From the NCBI RefSeq assembly GCF_007050985.1, contig NZ_VHSF01000003.1, positions 283,500 through 347,499 of the forward strand: DNA of 64,000 bases. The letters run 5' to 3'. Under the pieces are notes generated by a model. It saw nothing but the letters and a program-made list of their open reading frames with translations, did not search any database and was not told where the DNA came from. The stretch comes from Christiangramia sabulilitoris. GTDB taxonomy: Bacteria > Bacteroidota > Bacteroidia > Flavobacteriales > Flavobacteriaceae. This document shows, one piece after another, positions 38,863 to 47,749 of the stretch (position 1 is its first letter; every line of letters begins with the position of its first letter). The translations under genes and the position numbers were made by a program.

Positions 38863-41130
38863 ATGGCAGAGATGGGAACTATATCAATAGAACTAAGTGA
38901 CATAAAGGAAGGCTTATGTCTGTTTATTGATGAACGTAAGCCTGGAAGCCTTTTTGAACTGGAAGATGCCGTCGAAAATAATGAAGCGAGATTCCAACTG
39001 GTGGAGGGTTGTTTTTACGACTACACTTTCAACGAGAAGGATTTCTGCTTTTTAAAGGACAGACAGCAGATAGTTCAACCTCATTCGAGAAATAAACATA
39101 CCGGCACCCTTTCACCGAACATTTATGTAGGTACTCTTTCTTTACCTATTTATCACGACAGCAAAGAAGTAGGGACGGTAGAACTTGAGATTCAATCCAT
39201 AAAAGCAGGATATCGTGATGATTATCGAGATATGCTTGAGCTGATAACCGAGAAATGCACTGATTTACTAATGCAGGCAAACACTCCTGTATCTCATCAC
39301 TTCGAATCCGATTATACAAAAGACAGTAAATCTTTATATCAGAAATTTGCTTTTATCAGTTCCATAATAAGAACTGATGAATTTGCGGAATCTGTTCATC
39401 GTATTGTTTCGGCACCGGTAACAACCTGGAAAGAAATAAATGAAAAAAGAGATGTACGGCAAGAAAGACGCTTTTCGAATGGAAACCTTAGAGAACTTGT
39501 AAAGGGGAGTAACCGTACAGCTATTCCGAAAAACCATCATCTTAGGTCTTATGGTCTCAATTCCTTACCAGGTAAGATATCTATCCTACGGAAGTCTGAT
39601 TCGGTAGATACACCGGAAAACAGGTTCATAAAGCATGCTCTCCAAGTCTTTCTAAAATTCTGTACCGATATAAACAAGGTCTCAGAACCCGGAACTATTC
39701 TTTTTAAAGAATCAGATAATTTAATCAAGGAATTAGAAACCCATTTACACCACAATATTTTTCATGAAATTTCCAGGCCAGAGTCTCTTAGAATAAATAG
39801 TCCTGTACTTCAAAGAAAAGGAGGTTATCGAGAAATTCTGAGAGTTTGGTTGATGTTCGATCTGGCTGCAAAACTGATATGGAAAGGCGGAGAAGACATA
39901 TACAAAGGTGGAAAAAAAGACATTGCTATACTTTATGAATATTGGCTATTTTTCAGCCTCCTAGATCTCTTTCAGGCAATCTTCGATATTGAGCCAAAAG
40001 ATATTTCGGAATTAATAAAGAAAACAGAGGATGGTTTAAACCTTCAAATTAAGCAAGGAAAGCATACTGCTTTGAACGGCATTTATAAAACCGGCTCAAG
40101 AAGCCTGAATATACGATTCAATTACAATCGCTCTTTCAATGGAAAAAAGGCATACCCCAGCTCGGGTAGCTATACAACTACTATGAGACCGGATTACACC
40201 CTGTCATTCTGGCCTTACGGCGTAACGGAAGGCGAGGCCGAAAAACAAGAACTTATTGTACATATTCATTTTGATGCCAAATATAAAGTTGCAAATCTTG
40301 CAGAACTATTGAAGGAAAGCAATCAAGAAGAGGAACTTAATGAAGAAAAAACCCGGAACAGAAAAGGAATCTATAAAAATGCTGATTTGCTAAAAATGCA
40401 TGCCTACAAAGATGCTATTCGAAGAACAGGTGGAGCATATGTTCTTTATCCTGGAGAATCCTCAGTTATTCAAAAAGGCTTTCATGAAATCATCCCTGGT
40501 TTAGGCGCTTTCCCAGTACGTCCTTCCAAATTAGATAACGGAATTGGAGATTTAAAAGCATTTATTCTTGAAGTTATTGAGCATTTTATTAACCGTGCTT
40601 CACAGAGAGAGAAAATGGCTTATAAGGTTTATAAAATTCATAAGGACAACAACCCGAACGAATTAAAAGAAGCCCTACCAGAACTTCTGGGAGAAAACCG
40701 AGCTTTAATTCCGGACGATACCTTTATTTTAGTTGCATATTACAAAAAACAGCACTGGGACTGGATCATTAAAAATGGGTTATATAATGCCAGAGCTAAC
40801 GACAACCGTGGTTCTCTTCGACTAGGTCCTGGAGAAGCAGGTGCGAAATATCTTCTTTTGCATTCAGAAAATGAAGTAGTGACTAGCAAATTATTAAAAG
40901 TAACTGAAACGGGCCCCCGAGTATTTTCAAAACAAACTTTAATTGATAAGGGGTATCCTTCCACTCCATCACAAGAATATTACCTTGTTTATAAAGTTGA
41001 GCAGGTTAAAGAACTAGAGTTTCTAAATCAGTCTTGGGATATTACAAAGCTGAAAAACTACAGACACGGTAGAGGGTCAGCATTACCTTTTTCAGTGACT
41101 TTAACCGAATTGATGAAAGCTATTAATTGA
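38863..41130 (+). CDS. mcrC: McrC-like DUF2357 / PD-(D/E)xK nuclease subunit
   Basis: The likely nuclease partner of the McrB-like protein, 755 residues. The N-terminal ~360 residues carry the DUF2357 adaptor (ENRFIKHALQVFLKFCTDIN near 248). The nuclease core has MRPDYTLSFWP with the Asp near 441-442 and HIHFDAKYKV with DxK near 470-472, a PD-(D/E)xK pattern. The last ~138 residues (618-755) are an extra domain opening DDTFILVAYYKKQHWDWIIK and containing AKYLLLHSENEVVTSKLLKV, which I cannot name; it might be a PUA/EVE-like reader. It lies 2 bases after mcrB and is followed by the tRNA-linked repeats. Confidence 0.8.
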   Translation: MAEMGTISIELSDIKEGLCLFIDERKPGSLFELEDAVENNEARFQLVEGCFYDYTFNEKDFCFLKDRQQIVQPHSRNKHTGTLSPNIYVGTLSLPIYHDSKEVGTVELEIQSIKAGYRDDYRDMLELITEKCTDLLMQANTPVSHHFESDYTKDSKSLYQKFAFISSIIRTDEFAESVHRIVSAPVTTWKEINEKRDVRQERRFSNGNLRELVKGSNRTAIPKNHHLRSYGLNSLPGKISILRKSDSVDTPENRFIKHALQVFLKFCTDINKVSEPGTILFKESDNLIKELETHLHHNIFHEISRPESLRINSPVLQRKGGYREILRVWLMFDLAAKLIWKGGEDIYKGGKKDIAILYEYWLFFSLLDLFQAIFDIEPKDISELIKKTEDGLNLQIKQGKHTALNGIYKTGSRSLNIRFNYNRSFNGKKAYPSSGSYTTTMRPDYTLSFWPYGVTEGEAEKQELIVHIHFDAKYKVANLAELLKESNQEEELNEEKTRNRKGIYKNADLLKMHAYKDAIRRTGGAYVLYPGESSVIQKGFHEIIPGLGAFPVRPSKLDNGIGDLKAFILEVIEHFINRASQREKMAYKVYKIHKDNNPNELKEALPELLGENRALIPDDTFILVAYYKKQHWDWIIKNGLYNARANDNRGSLRLGPGEAGAKYLLLHSENEVVTSKLLKVTETGPRVFSKQTLIDKGYPSTPSQEYYLVYKVEQVKELEFLNQSWDITKLKNYRHGRGSALPFSVTLTELMKAIN

Positions 41131-41250
41131 AGTTAAGCAGGGCACAGCTTATTATTCTCTAAAAAGAATGAAACAGATAAACTCTGCTTAAAAAGTCTTT
41201 AAAACAAAAAAGCCCCTGCGATTGCAGAGGCTTTAAGTATTCGGGACGGG

Positions 41251-41268
41251 CCCCGATAGCTATCGGGG
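41251..41268. repeat. 18-bp palindrome, copy 1
   Basis: CCCCGATAGCTATCGGGG is a perfect palindrome. Here it sits inside a tRNA-Leu T-arm relic, whose acceptor part has one mismatch (TTCGGG instead of CTCGGG). Confidence 0.85.
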
Positions 41269-41414
41269 TGAACCCGCATTATATTTTTCAATCAAGTCTT
41301 TTTCTCAATTGAGATTGGGATTAAAGGATATTACCTGAACATCCTCTAAAATCATCAAAACAAAAAAACCCTCAAAATCAACAGATTAAGAGGGTCTTTG
41401 GTACTCGGGACGGG

Positions 41415-41432
41415 CCCCGATAGCTATCGGGG
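41415..41432. repeat. 18-bp palindrome, copy 2
   Basis: Identical to copy 1; flanked by TACTCGGGACGGG and TGAACCCG, the two sides of the tRNA-Leu T-arm. Confidence 0.85.
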
Positions 41433-41569
41433 TGAACCCGCATTATATTTTTCAATCAAGTTTTTTCTCAATTGAGATTGGGATTAAAAGATATTACCTG
41501 ACCCTCCTCTAAAGTAATAAAAACAAAAAAGCCCCTGCAATTGCAGAGGCTTTAAGTACTCGGGACGGG

Positions 41570-41587
41570 CCCCGATAGCTATCGGGG
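41570..41587. repeat. 18-bp palindrome, copy 3
   Basis: Identical to copies 1 and 2, with the same tRNA-Leu flanks. The real tRNA at 41716 lacks it. Confidence 0.85.
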
Positions 41588-41671
41588 TGAACCCGCATTA
41601 TATTTTTCAATCAAGTTTTTTCTCAATTGAGATTGGGATTAAAAGATATTACCTGACCCTCCTCTAAAAAC

Positions 41672-41718
41672 ATCGAAACAAAAAACCCTCAAAATCAACA
41701 GATTAAGAGGGTCTTTGG
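41672..41718 (-). terminator. Terminator of the tRNA-Gly/tRNA-Leu transcript
   Basis: On the minus strand, directly after the tRNA-Leu CCA end, a GACCCTC...GAGGGTTTTTT hairpin is followed by a T run. The same hairpin recurs in copy 2 of the repeat array. Confidence 0.65.
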
Positions 41719-41803
41719 TACTCGGGACGGGACTTGAACCCGTACGACCATAATGGTCATTGGATTTTAAGTCCAACGTGTCTACCAATTCCACCACCCG
41801 AGC
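41716..41803 (-). tRNA. tRNA-Leu (anticodon UAA)
   Basis: The minus strand folds as a class II tRNA: acceptor GCTCGGG pairs with CCCGAGT (a G-T pair at the end). The anticodon stem TTGGA/TCCAA encloses loop CTTAAAA (anticodon TAA). A long variable arm TGACCATTATGGTCG and a T-arm ACGGG-TTCAAGT-CCCGT follow. The discriminator A and an encoded CCA follow (41716-41719). It lies 15 bases downstream of tRNA-Gly in the same direction, so they are co-transcribed. Confidence 0.97.
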
Positions 41804-41818
41804 GTGGTAATTTATATG

Positions 41819-41891
41819 AGCGAAAAACGGGATTCGAACCCGCGACCTCCACCTTGGCAAGGTGGCGCTCTACCAACTGAGCTATTTTCGC
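41819..41891 (-). tRNA. tRNA-Gly (anticodon GCC)
   Basis: The minus strand gives acceptor GCGAAAA with TTTTCGC, D-arm AGCTCAGTTGGTAGAGC, anticodon stem CCACC/GGTGG with loop TTGCCAA (anticodon GCC) and T-arm GCGGG-TTCGAAT-CCCGT. The discriminator is T and CCA is not encoded. It is the first gene of the pair with tRNA-Leu. Confidence 0.97.
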
Positions 41892-42072
41892 GATTTTTAA
41901 GAACAATGCAATACCGACGAAGCCTTTATTGCGGAGGCAAATTTAAGACAAATCTTATAATGGCAAAGAATTTTTTAAGAAAAAAGTCTGCCTGAATTCG
42001 ATTAATTATTCCTCTGTTTGCTTACACCTTCATTATGAGCTAAAAACAATTAAATAAGTATGAAAAATCAAG

Positions 42073-42420
42073 AGATCCTGAATCTCCTGATGCTTCGGGA
42101 CAGGATGACAAAGGCGAACTGAGAAATAGGAATTACGGGCTACGAACTAAAATGAGATTCTTCACTGCGTTCAGAATGACAGGATTGAACTGGGAAATAC
42201 GAAATACGAGCTAAGAACTCTGAACCTTAATGAGATTCTTCACTGCGTTCAGAATGACAAAGTCGAGCTGAGAAATACGAATTACGAGCTACGAACCCTG
42301 AACTTTAATGAGATTCTTCACTGCGTTCAGAATGAGAGGATTGAACTGGGAAATACGAATTACGAGTTACGAACTGAGTTGAGATTTTTCCCCCGAAGTT
42401 TCGGGGTCGAAATGACAACA
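42073..42420. repeat. 78-bp tandem repeat array upstream of mutS's 3' end
   Basis: The core GAGATTCTTCACTGCGTTCA starts at 42154, 42232 and 42310, exactly 78 bases apart. Diverged ends lie at about 42073 and at 42381, where the core is replaced by a CCCCGAAGTTTCGGGG palindrome. Between cores lies GAAATACGAATTACGAGCTA with small changes. Each core contains an ATTCT/AGAAT inverted repeat. No reading frame runs through. The stretch 41892-42072 before it shows nothing. Confidence 0.8.
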
Positions 42421-42456
42421 GATCCAAACTACAAACAATAAACAAGGAACAATGAT

Positions 42457-45072
42457 CTATGACTGCTTATTATTACCCAACATGCGTTTGATCTCGTTCA
42501 GTTTCATCAAAGCTTCTACCGGAGTAAGCGTGTCTATATCTATGCCCAGTAATTCCTGTTTAAGGTCTTCCAGTAAAGGATCATCCAGGTTAAAGAAGCT
42601 AAGCTGCATCTCGTCCTCGGCAGATTGTTTTAATACTGCTCCAGAATCTTCCATGGAGTGTGATGCCTCCAGTTTAGCAAGTATCTTGTTAGCCCTATGC
42701 AGCACCATTTGAGGCATTCCGGCCATCTTGGCTACATGTATCCCAAAACTATGCTCACTCCCGCCAGGTACAAGCTTACGCAGGAACAAGACATTATCCT
42801 TCAACTCCTTTACCGAAACATTGAAATTCTTGATACGGTCAAAGGTTTCGCACATCTCATTAAGTTCATGATAATGCGTGGCGAACAGGGTTTTGGGTTT
42901 TGAAGGATGTTCGTGCAGGTATTCGCTAATCGCCCAGGCGATAGAGATCCCATCATAGGTACTGGTTCCTCGACCAATTTCATCCAGCAGCACCAGGCTG
43001 CGGTCTGAAATATTATTCAAAATGCTGGCGGTTTCATTCATCTCTACCATAAAAGTAGATTCGCCCATGGAAATATTATCGCTGGCTCCTACCCTGGTAA
43101 AGATCTTATCTACCAGGCCGATCTCGGCAGATCTCGCCGGAACAAAACTTCCCATTTGTGCCATGAGCACAATAAGCGCGGTCTGTCTTAAAATAGCCGA
43201 CTTACCACTCATGTTAGGCCCCGTGATCATAATGATCTGTTGCTCTTCCCTGTCCAGGTGCAGGTTATTGGTCACATAAACTTCTCCCGGGGGCAATTGC
43301 TTTTCGATCACAGGGTGGCGGCCTTCTTCGATATCCAATCCGTAAGAATCTGTGATCTCGGGTTTGGAATAATTCTCGGCCTGCGCCTGTTGGGCAAAAG
43401 AACATAAACAGTCCAGCCTGGCGATCAATCTCGCATTCTGCTGCACCGGATCTATATATTCAGCCATCCAGGAAACAAGTTTCCCGAATAATTGCTGCTC
43501 CAACTGCAGGATCTTTTCTTCGGCACCAAGAATCTTCGATTCATATTCTTTAAGCTCCTCGGTGATATACCTTTCAGCATTCACCAGGGTTTGCTTGCGT
43601 ATCCAGCTTTCCGGAACCTTATCTTTATGAGTATTTCTAACTTCTATATAATAACCGTAAACATTATTGCTCCCTATCTTCAGAGAAGAAATACCCGTGG
43701 CTTCGGTCTCTCTCTGGATCATATTATCGAGGTAATCCTTTCCGGAAAAAGCGATATCCCTAAGCTCATCCAGCTCCCTAGAAAAACCCCTGGCGATCAC
43801 ATTTCCTTTCTGAACATTGACCGGCGCCTTTTCGCTTATGCTCTCCGTGATCTTTTCCCGAAGCAGGTCGCAGGAATGTAAATTATCCCCAATGATCTTC
43901 AGCGCTTCGTTATTGCATTTCAAGGCCAGCTCCTTTACCGGAATGATGGCATTCAGGGAATTCTTAAGCTGATTCACTTCCCGCGGACTAATTCTTTGGG
44001 TTGCCACTTTGGAGATCAAACGCTCCAGGTCGCTTATCTCACGAATCTGATCCTGGACATCTCCCAGCGTTTCCGGATTCTTAATAAGAAAATCAACTAC
44101 CTGCAGCCTCTTTTCGATCATTTTAGCATCCTTAAGAGGCAGGGCCAGCCAGCGCTTTAATAGTCGGCCGCCCATAGGTGAGATCGTCTTATCTATAACA
44201 TCCAAAAGGGTAACCGCATTGGCCGCCGTAGAATGATATAATTCCAGATTTCGGATTGTAAACCTGTCCATCCATACATACTGCTCTTCGGCGATACGAT
44301 TTATAGAACTTATATGCTGAAGCCGGTGATGCCTGGTTTCTGCCAGGTAATACAAAACGGCTCCGGAAGCTATGATGCCTTCCTCCAGGTGATCTATCCC
44401 AAATCCTTTAAGCGACTTGGTCTGAAAATGCCCGTTCAGGGTTTCTTCAGCATAATCTGTTTTAAAGATCCAGTCGTCCAGGTAAAAACAATGCATGTCT
44501 TTCCCGAAACTCTCGTTGAATTCTTTTTTGTATTTTTTCTGAACCAGGATCTCACTAGGCCCGAAGTTCTGAAGCAGTTTATCTATATATTCCCTGTTTC
44601 CCTGGGCGCATAAAAATTCCCCGGTAGAAACATCTAAAAAGGAAACACCCAGGTTCTTCTTTCCGAAGTGAACGGCACAAAGAAAGTTATTGGATTTGCT
44701 GCTAAGAATATCGTCATTCATCGCTACCCCGGGTGTCACCAGTTCGGTCACCCCACGTTTTACGATGGTTTTGGTCATTTTAGGATCTTCCAGCTGATCA
44801 CAGATCGCCACTCGCTGTCCTGCTTTTACCAGTTTCGGCAAATAGGTGTTCAGCGAATGATGCGGAAAGCCGGCAAGCTCGGCCCGCTCTCCTCCATTAT
44901 TCCGATTGGTAAGAACGATATTCAGGATACGGGCAGCCTTAACGGCATCTTCTCCAAAGGTTTCATAAAAATCCCCAACCCTAAACAGTAACATGGCATC
45001 TGGATACTTAAGCTTGATGCTATTATACTGCTGCATTAACGGGGTTACCTTCTGAGATTTCTTCGCTGCCAA
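42457..45072 (-). CDS. mutS: DNA mismatch repair protein MutS
   Basis: Recognises mismatches and small loops and recruits MutL. The 871 residues are the normal MutS1 length. The mismatch-binding FYE lies in [19 protein letters not shown] near residue 30. The ATPase has Walker [16 protein letters not shown] near 618, [20 protein letters not shown] near 660, and [20 protein letters not shown] near 700. The C-terminal tail is complete. No mutL is adjacent. Its 3' end is 37 bases from the 78-bp repeat array. Confidence 0.97.
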   Translation of the reverse strand: MAAKKSQKVTPLMQQYNSIKLKYPDAMLLFRVGDFYETFGEDAVKAARILNIVLTNRNNGGERAELAGFPHHSLNTYLPKLVKAGQRVAICDQLEDPKMTKTIVKRGVTELVTPGVAMNDDILSSKSNNFLCAVHFGKKNLGVSFLDVSTGEFLCAQGNREYIDKLLQNFGPSEILVQKKYKKEFNESFGKDMHCFYLDDWIFKTDYAEETLNGHFQTKSLKGFGIDHLEEGIIASGAVLYYLAETRHHRLQHISSINRIAEEQYVWMDRFTIRNLELYHSTAANAVTLLDVIDKTISPMGGRLLKRWLALPLKDAKMIEKRLQVVDFLIKNPETLGDVQDQIREISDLERLISKVATQRISPREVNQLKNSLNAIIPVKELALKCNNEALKIIGDNLHSCDLLREKITESISEKAPVNVQKGNVIARGFSRELDELRDIAFSGKDYLDNMIQRETEATGISSLKIGSNNVYGYYIEVRNTHKDKVPESWIRKQTLVNAERYITEELKEYESKILGAEEKILQLEQQLFGKLVSWMAEYIDPVQQNARLIARLDCLCSFAQQAQAENYSKPEITDSYGLDIEEGRHPVIEKQLPPGEVYVTNNLHLDREEQQIIMITGPNMSGKSAILRQTALIVLMAQMGSFVPARSAEIGLVDKIFTRVGASDNISMGESTFMVEMNETASILNNISDRSLVLLDEIGRGTSTYDGISIAWAISEYLHEHPSKPKTLFATHYHELNEMCETFDRIKNFNVSVKELKDNVLFLRKLVPGGSEHSFGIHVAKMAGMPQMVLHRANKILAKLEASHSMEDSGAVLKQSAEDEMQLSFFNLDDPLLEDLKQELLGIDIDTLTPVEALMKLNEIKRMLGNNKQS

Positions 45073-45118
45073 TTTTCCGGGATTTTAGGATTGCTAATGT
45101 AAAGATTAGGCAGTTTGC

Positions 45119-45544
45119 TTAAAAATTATAATCCGAAATTTTAAAGATAAGACTGCCTAAAAATAAAATAGACCAGAAGAAGGTACGCCACCAGTTCTTT
45201 TTAACCAGGCTGCTCGTGATCTCCTCGCAGGTTTCATCGGGCTTAATGGAATTGTGCAGGGGAACAAAGATCAAAAAAGTAAGTATCCAGGTAATTAGAA
45301 CAACAATGATACTCCCCCAGGTATATAAATTCTGTGTTTGCCATAATTGCAGTGCGGCGACAAAAAGCTGCGCGATCATCAACGGACCTACGATCACGCC
45401 AATGCGCTGGGTATATATCTTATGCCATTTCCCCAGGTCTTCATTCTTATAATAGCAAAGCCCGGGATAGATCACCAGTTGTACTATCCAGATCAAAACC
45501 ATCAGGCCAAAATCAAGTAACAAGCGTATATCTAAAATATCCAT
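45119..45544 (-). CDS. Small four-helix membrane protein of unknown function
   Basis: A 141-residue protein with four hydrophobic segments near 8-28, 48-68, 76-96 and 120-137. Conserved-looking polar points are YPGLCYYKNEDLGKWHKIYT near 26-45 and FVPLHNSIKP near 93. It resembles small uncharacterised membrane proteins of Flavobacteriia, but I cannot give a family name with confidence. It lies 46 bases upstream of mutS and 36 bases downstream of the ABC transporter gene, all on the minus strand, so a loose operon is possible. Confidence 0.65.
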   Translation of the reverse strand: MDILDIRLLLDFGLMVLIWIVQLVIYPGLCYYKNEDLGKWHKIYTQRIGVIVGPLMIAQLFVAALQLWQTQNLYTWGSIIVVLITWILTFLIFVPLHNSIKPDETCEEITSSLVKKNWWRTFFWSILFLGSLIFKISDYNF

Positions 45545-45580
45545 ACAAATTAGTCAAGCTGAAATTTAGAAAAAAGATTC

Positions 45581-47413
45581 TTACTGATAACCAGCAGCCT
45601 GCAGGTTAAAGAGCTCAGCATACAACTTATCATTCAGCATTAATTCCTGGTGAGTTCCAATTTCAAGAACAGCCCCATCTTTTAGTACCATGATCCTGTC
45701 TGCAATTCGCACCGTACTGAACCTGTGCGAGATGATCACGGCGGTTTTCCCCCTGGTAAGCTGGATAAATCTTTGAAAAGCTTCGGTCTCTGCCCTGGCA
45801 TCCAAAGCAGAAGTTGGTTCATCCAGGATCAATACCTCAGAATCTTTCATATAGGCCCTGGCGATGGCGATCTTTTGCCACTGCCCGCCGGAAAGATCCT
45901 TACCATGCTTAAATCTTTTCCCTAACGGCTGATCATATCCCATGGGCAGATCTCTTACTACTTCACTGGCAAGACTTTTATCTGCCGCAGTATCGATCCT
46001 GTTTTGATTTTTTATCTCCTCAATTTCTCCCATGGCGATATTCTCGCGAAGAGTTAGCTCAAATTTGACGAAATCCTGGAAGATCACTCCAAAATATTGC
46101 TGGTAAGCAGCCTGACGGTACCTTTTAACAGGTATACCATCCAGCAGGATCTCCCCTTCAGTTGGTTCATAAAATCGCAGCAGTAATTTTATCAAAGTCG
46201 TTTTACCGGCTCCATTCTCACCCACAAAGGCAAGTTTTTCCCCGGCCCTGAGTTCAAAGTTGATATTTCTAACCACCCACTTTTCAGACTTTGGATATTT
46301 AAAACCAACATTAATAAATTCAAATCCTTTTTCAATGACCTTCGGCAAAGGAAGTTTTTCCTGATCCTCATCTTCAGAAAAATGAAGATCCAGAAATTCA
46401 AAATAATCCTGCAGGTATAAGGCACTTTCAGTAATAGCGGTAAACCTGGTGAAAAATCCCTGTAGCTTAGACCTTAACCTGTTGAAAGATCCAGACAGGA
46501 AAGTAAGATCCCCCAGGCTGAAAATTCCCGCTACCGTTCTAAAGATTATAAAAACATAGGCTCCATAGTAAGCCCCTGTACCAATCACATTAAAAATTGA
46601 TCCCCAGCCGGCACGTTGTTTCGCCAGGCGCTTGCTTTGTAAATAATATTTATCTGAAAGTCGCTTAAAGCGATCTGCCAGGTAATGCGATAGTCCGAAT
46701 AGTTTAACCTCCTTCGCAGTCACATCACTGGCGCCCGCATATCTTAAATAATCCAGTTCCCGGCGTTCCTGGGTCCAGCTGCGAGCCAGCGAATAACTGG
46801 TTCCGCTGAATTTGATCTCATTGATGATGGTTGGAATTATTGAAACCACCAGCAAAATGATAAGCCACGGCTCAAAAGCAACCACCCCGGCAAGTAACGA
46901 GATGATCACGATCACATCTTCTCCCTGGGTTAGAATATTAGACATTAGTCCAACCCGGCCGGTGGTTTGCTGCCGGGCCCTCTCCAGTTTATCATAGAAT
47001 TCTGAATCTTCCAGCTGATCCAGGTTTAACTCTGAAGTTTTCTTAATGATCTTCACCGAAGTATCGATGGAATATTGATCTCCCAACAAAGCATCACTAA
47101 GACTGATGCCCCTGCTCAAAAGATCTGAAACTATGGCGAGTCCAAATTCAGCTGCCACCAGCCACCATAAAGTTTCCAGGTTTTTGGTCTCTGCCGCAAT
47201 TTGAATCACTACCTCATCGATGATCAATTTTCCCAGCCAGAGCATTAAAACCGGCAATATTGCATTAAGTATCCTGCCCGAAATATTTGTATAGAACAGC
47301 AAGGGATTAACTCTTCTGATCTCTTTAAAAAATCTGGGAACGAATTTCAAGGAAGCAAAGCTTTCCTTAAAATTAATATTATTGGTTTCAAATGATTTTT
47401 TAGGTCTGGGCAC
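45581..47413 (-). CDS. ABC exporter (fused membrane and ATPase domains)
   Basis: A half-transporter of 610 residues that would dimerise in the inner membrane. Residues ~40-330 hold the membrane domain with about six segments (LLFYTNISGRILNAILPVLM near 37). The ATPase has Walker A GENGAGKTTLIKLLL near 397, signature LSGGQWQKIAIARAYM near 506 and Walker B VLILDEPTSALDARAE near 526. The start is a GTG at 47413; no in-frame ATG or TTG lies between it and an upstream stop. The cargo (lipid, peptide or drug) cannot be deduced. Confidence 0.88.
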   Translation of the reverse strand: MPRPKKSFETNNINFKESFASLKFVPRFFKEIRRVNPLLFYTNISGRILNAILPVLMLWLGKLIIDEVVIQIAAETKNLETLWWLVAAEFGLAIVSDLLSRGISLSDALLGDQYSIDTSVKIIKKTSELNLDQLEDSEFYDKLERARQQTTGRVGLMSNILTQGEDVIVIISLLAGVVAFEPWLIILLVVSIIPTIINEIKFSGTSYSLARSWTQERRELDYLRYAGASDVTAKEVKLFGLSHYLADRFKRLSDKYYLQSKRLAKQRAGWGSIFNVIGTGAYYGAYVFIIFRTVAGIFSLGDLTFLSGSFNRLRSKLQGFFTRFTAITESALYLQDYFEFLDLHFSEDEDQEKLPLPKVIEKGFEFINVGFKYPKSEKWVVRNINFELRAGEKLAFVGENGAGKTTLIKLLLRFYEPTEGEILLDGIPVKRYRQAAYQQYFGVIFQDFVKFELTLRENIAMGEIEEIKNQNRIDTAADKSLASEVVRDLPMGYDQPLGKRFKHGKDLSGGQWQKIAIARAYMKDSEVLILDEPTSALDARAETEAFQRFIQLTRGKTAVIISHRFSTVRIADRIMVLKDGAVLEIGTHQELMLNDKLYAELFNLQAAGYQ

Positions 47414-47749
47414 TTGCTTGTAATTCTTTGTTGCAAGTTAATAAGCTTCAATCGGCTTTTACCGAATTCGATACTCAAAATTCTTCAGAAACATTCAGAT
47501 TTATAGAATAGCCGCCAAAAAAGGGCGGCATAAATATCGCCCGGACTTTTTTATTGATTTGATGGTACCTGGTAACTAGTTCGTCGCCCTATAAAAAGTG
47601 GGTTTCCACCCTTGTACTTGAAGCATTCTTGGCATTCCTTTAGTCCTTCCGTGAATTTCACCTGATGACGGTAGATGAGTATTAAAAGGATAGCCTTATT
47701 CTGAAAAAATAAATTTTATAAATTGTCTCGAAAAGCCAATCTGATAAAT
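47414..47749. other. 336-base divergent spacer with two mutually exclusive hairpins
   Basis: Between the ABC exporter (minus) and the M24 peptidase (plus). The stem GCCGCC (47511-47516) with GGCGGC (47524-47529) overlaps a second stem GGGCG (47523-47527) with CGCCC (47538-47542). The second stem is followed after four bases by six T's (47547-47552), so it looks like a terminator. The arrangement resembles an attenuator on the plus strand. The rest of the spacer shows nothing recognisable. Confidence 0.4.

Larger units (their letters stand above)
41202..41731. repeat. Tandem ~155-164 bp repeat array carrying tRNA-Leu fragments
   Basis: Three full copies plus the part abutting the real tRNA-Leu. 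The shared anchor TCGGGACGGG starts at 41241, 41405, 41560 and 41722 (spacings 164, 155 and 162). Each upstream copy carries a terminator-like hairpin, then a piece of the tRNA-Leu acceptor/T-arm, an 18-bp palindrome in the T-loop position, and a conserved AT-rich segment (CTCAATTGAGATTGGGATTA). The hairpins alternate: copies 1 and 3 have GCCCCTGC...GCAGAGGC; copies 2 and 4 have CCCTC...GAGGG. That suggests duplication of two-unit blocks (about 318 bp). It fills most of the gap between mcrC and tRNA-Leu; 41131-41201 holds nothing else notable. Confidence 0.85.

Noticed and set aside
36908-41130. Reading the locus as a type I or II restriction-modification system
   Set aside because: There is no methyltransferase or specificity subunit; the domain content is McrBC-like (type IV).
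41202-41731. Regularly spaced repeats that could be taken for a CRISPR array
   Set aside because: The repeat unit is nearly the whole 155-164 bp with no unique spacers, and there are no cas genes; the copies contain tRNA-Leu fragments.
41639-41860. 73-codon minus-strand open frame over tRNA-Leu
   Set aside because: It is a translation of the tRNA-Leu gene and repeat DNA, a well-known false protein pattern (VVELVDTLDLKSN).
41804-41995. 63-codon plus-strand open frame over tRNA-Gly
   Set aside because: It is the antisense of tRNA-Gly ([19 protein letters not shown] is a typical false product).
42073-42420. 78-bp array as a CRISPR or coding repeat
   Set aside because: Consecutive units are similar end to end, so there are no spacers, and all frames are broken.
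47723-47749. TTG start nine codons upstream of the M24 peptidase
   Set aside because: It would bury the lipoprotein signal behind polar residues; the ATG at 47750 is better.
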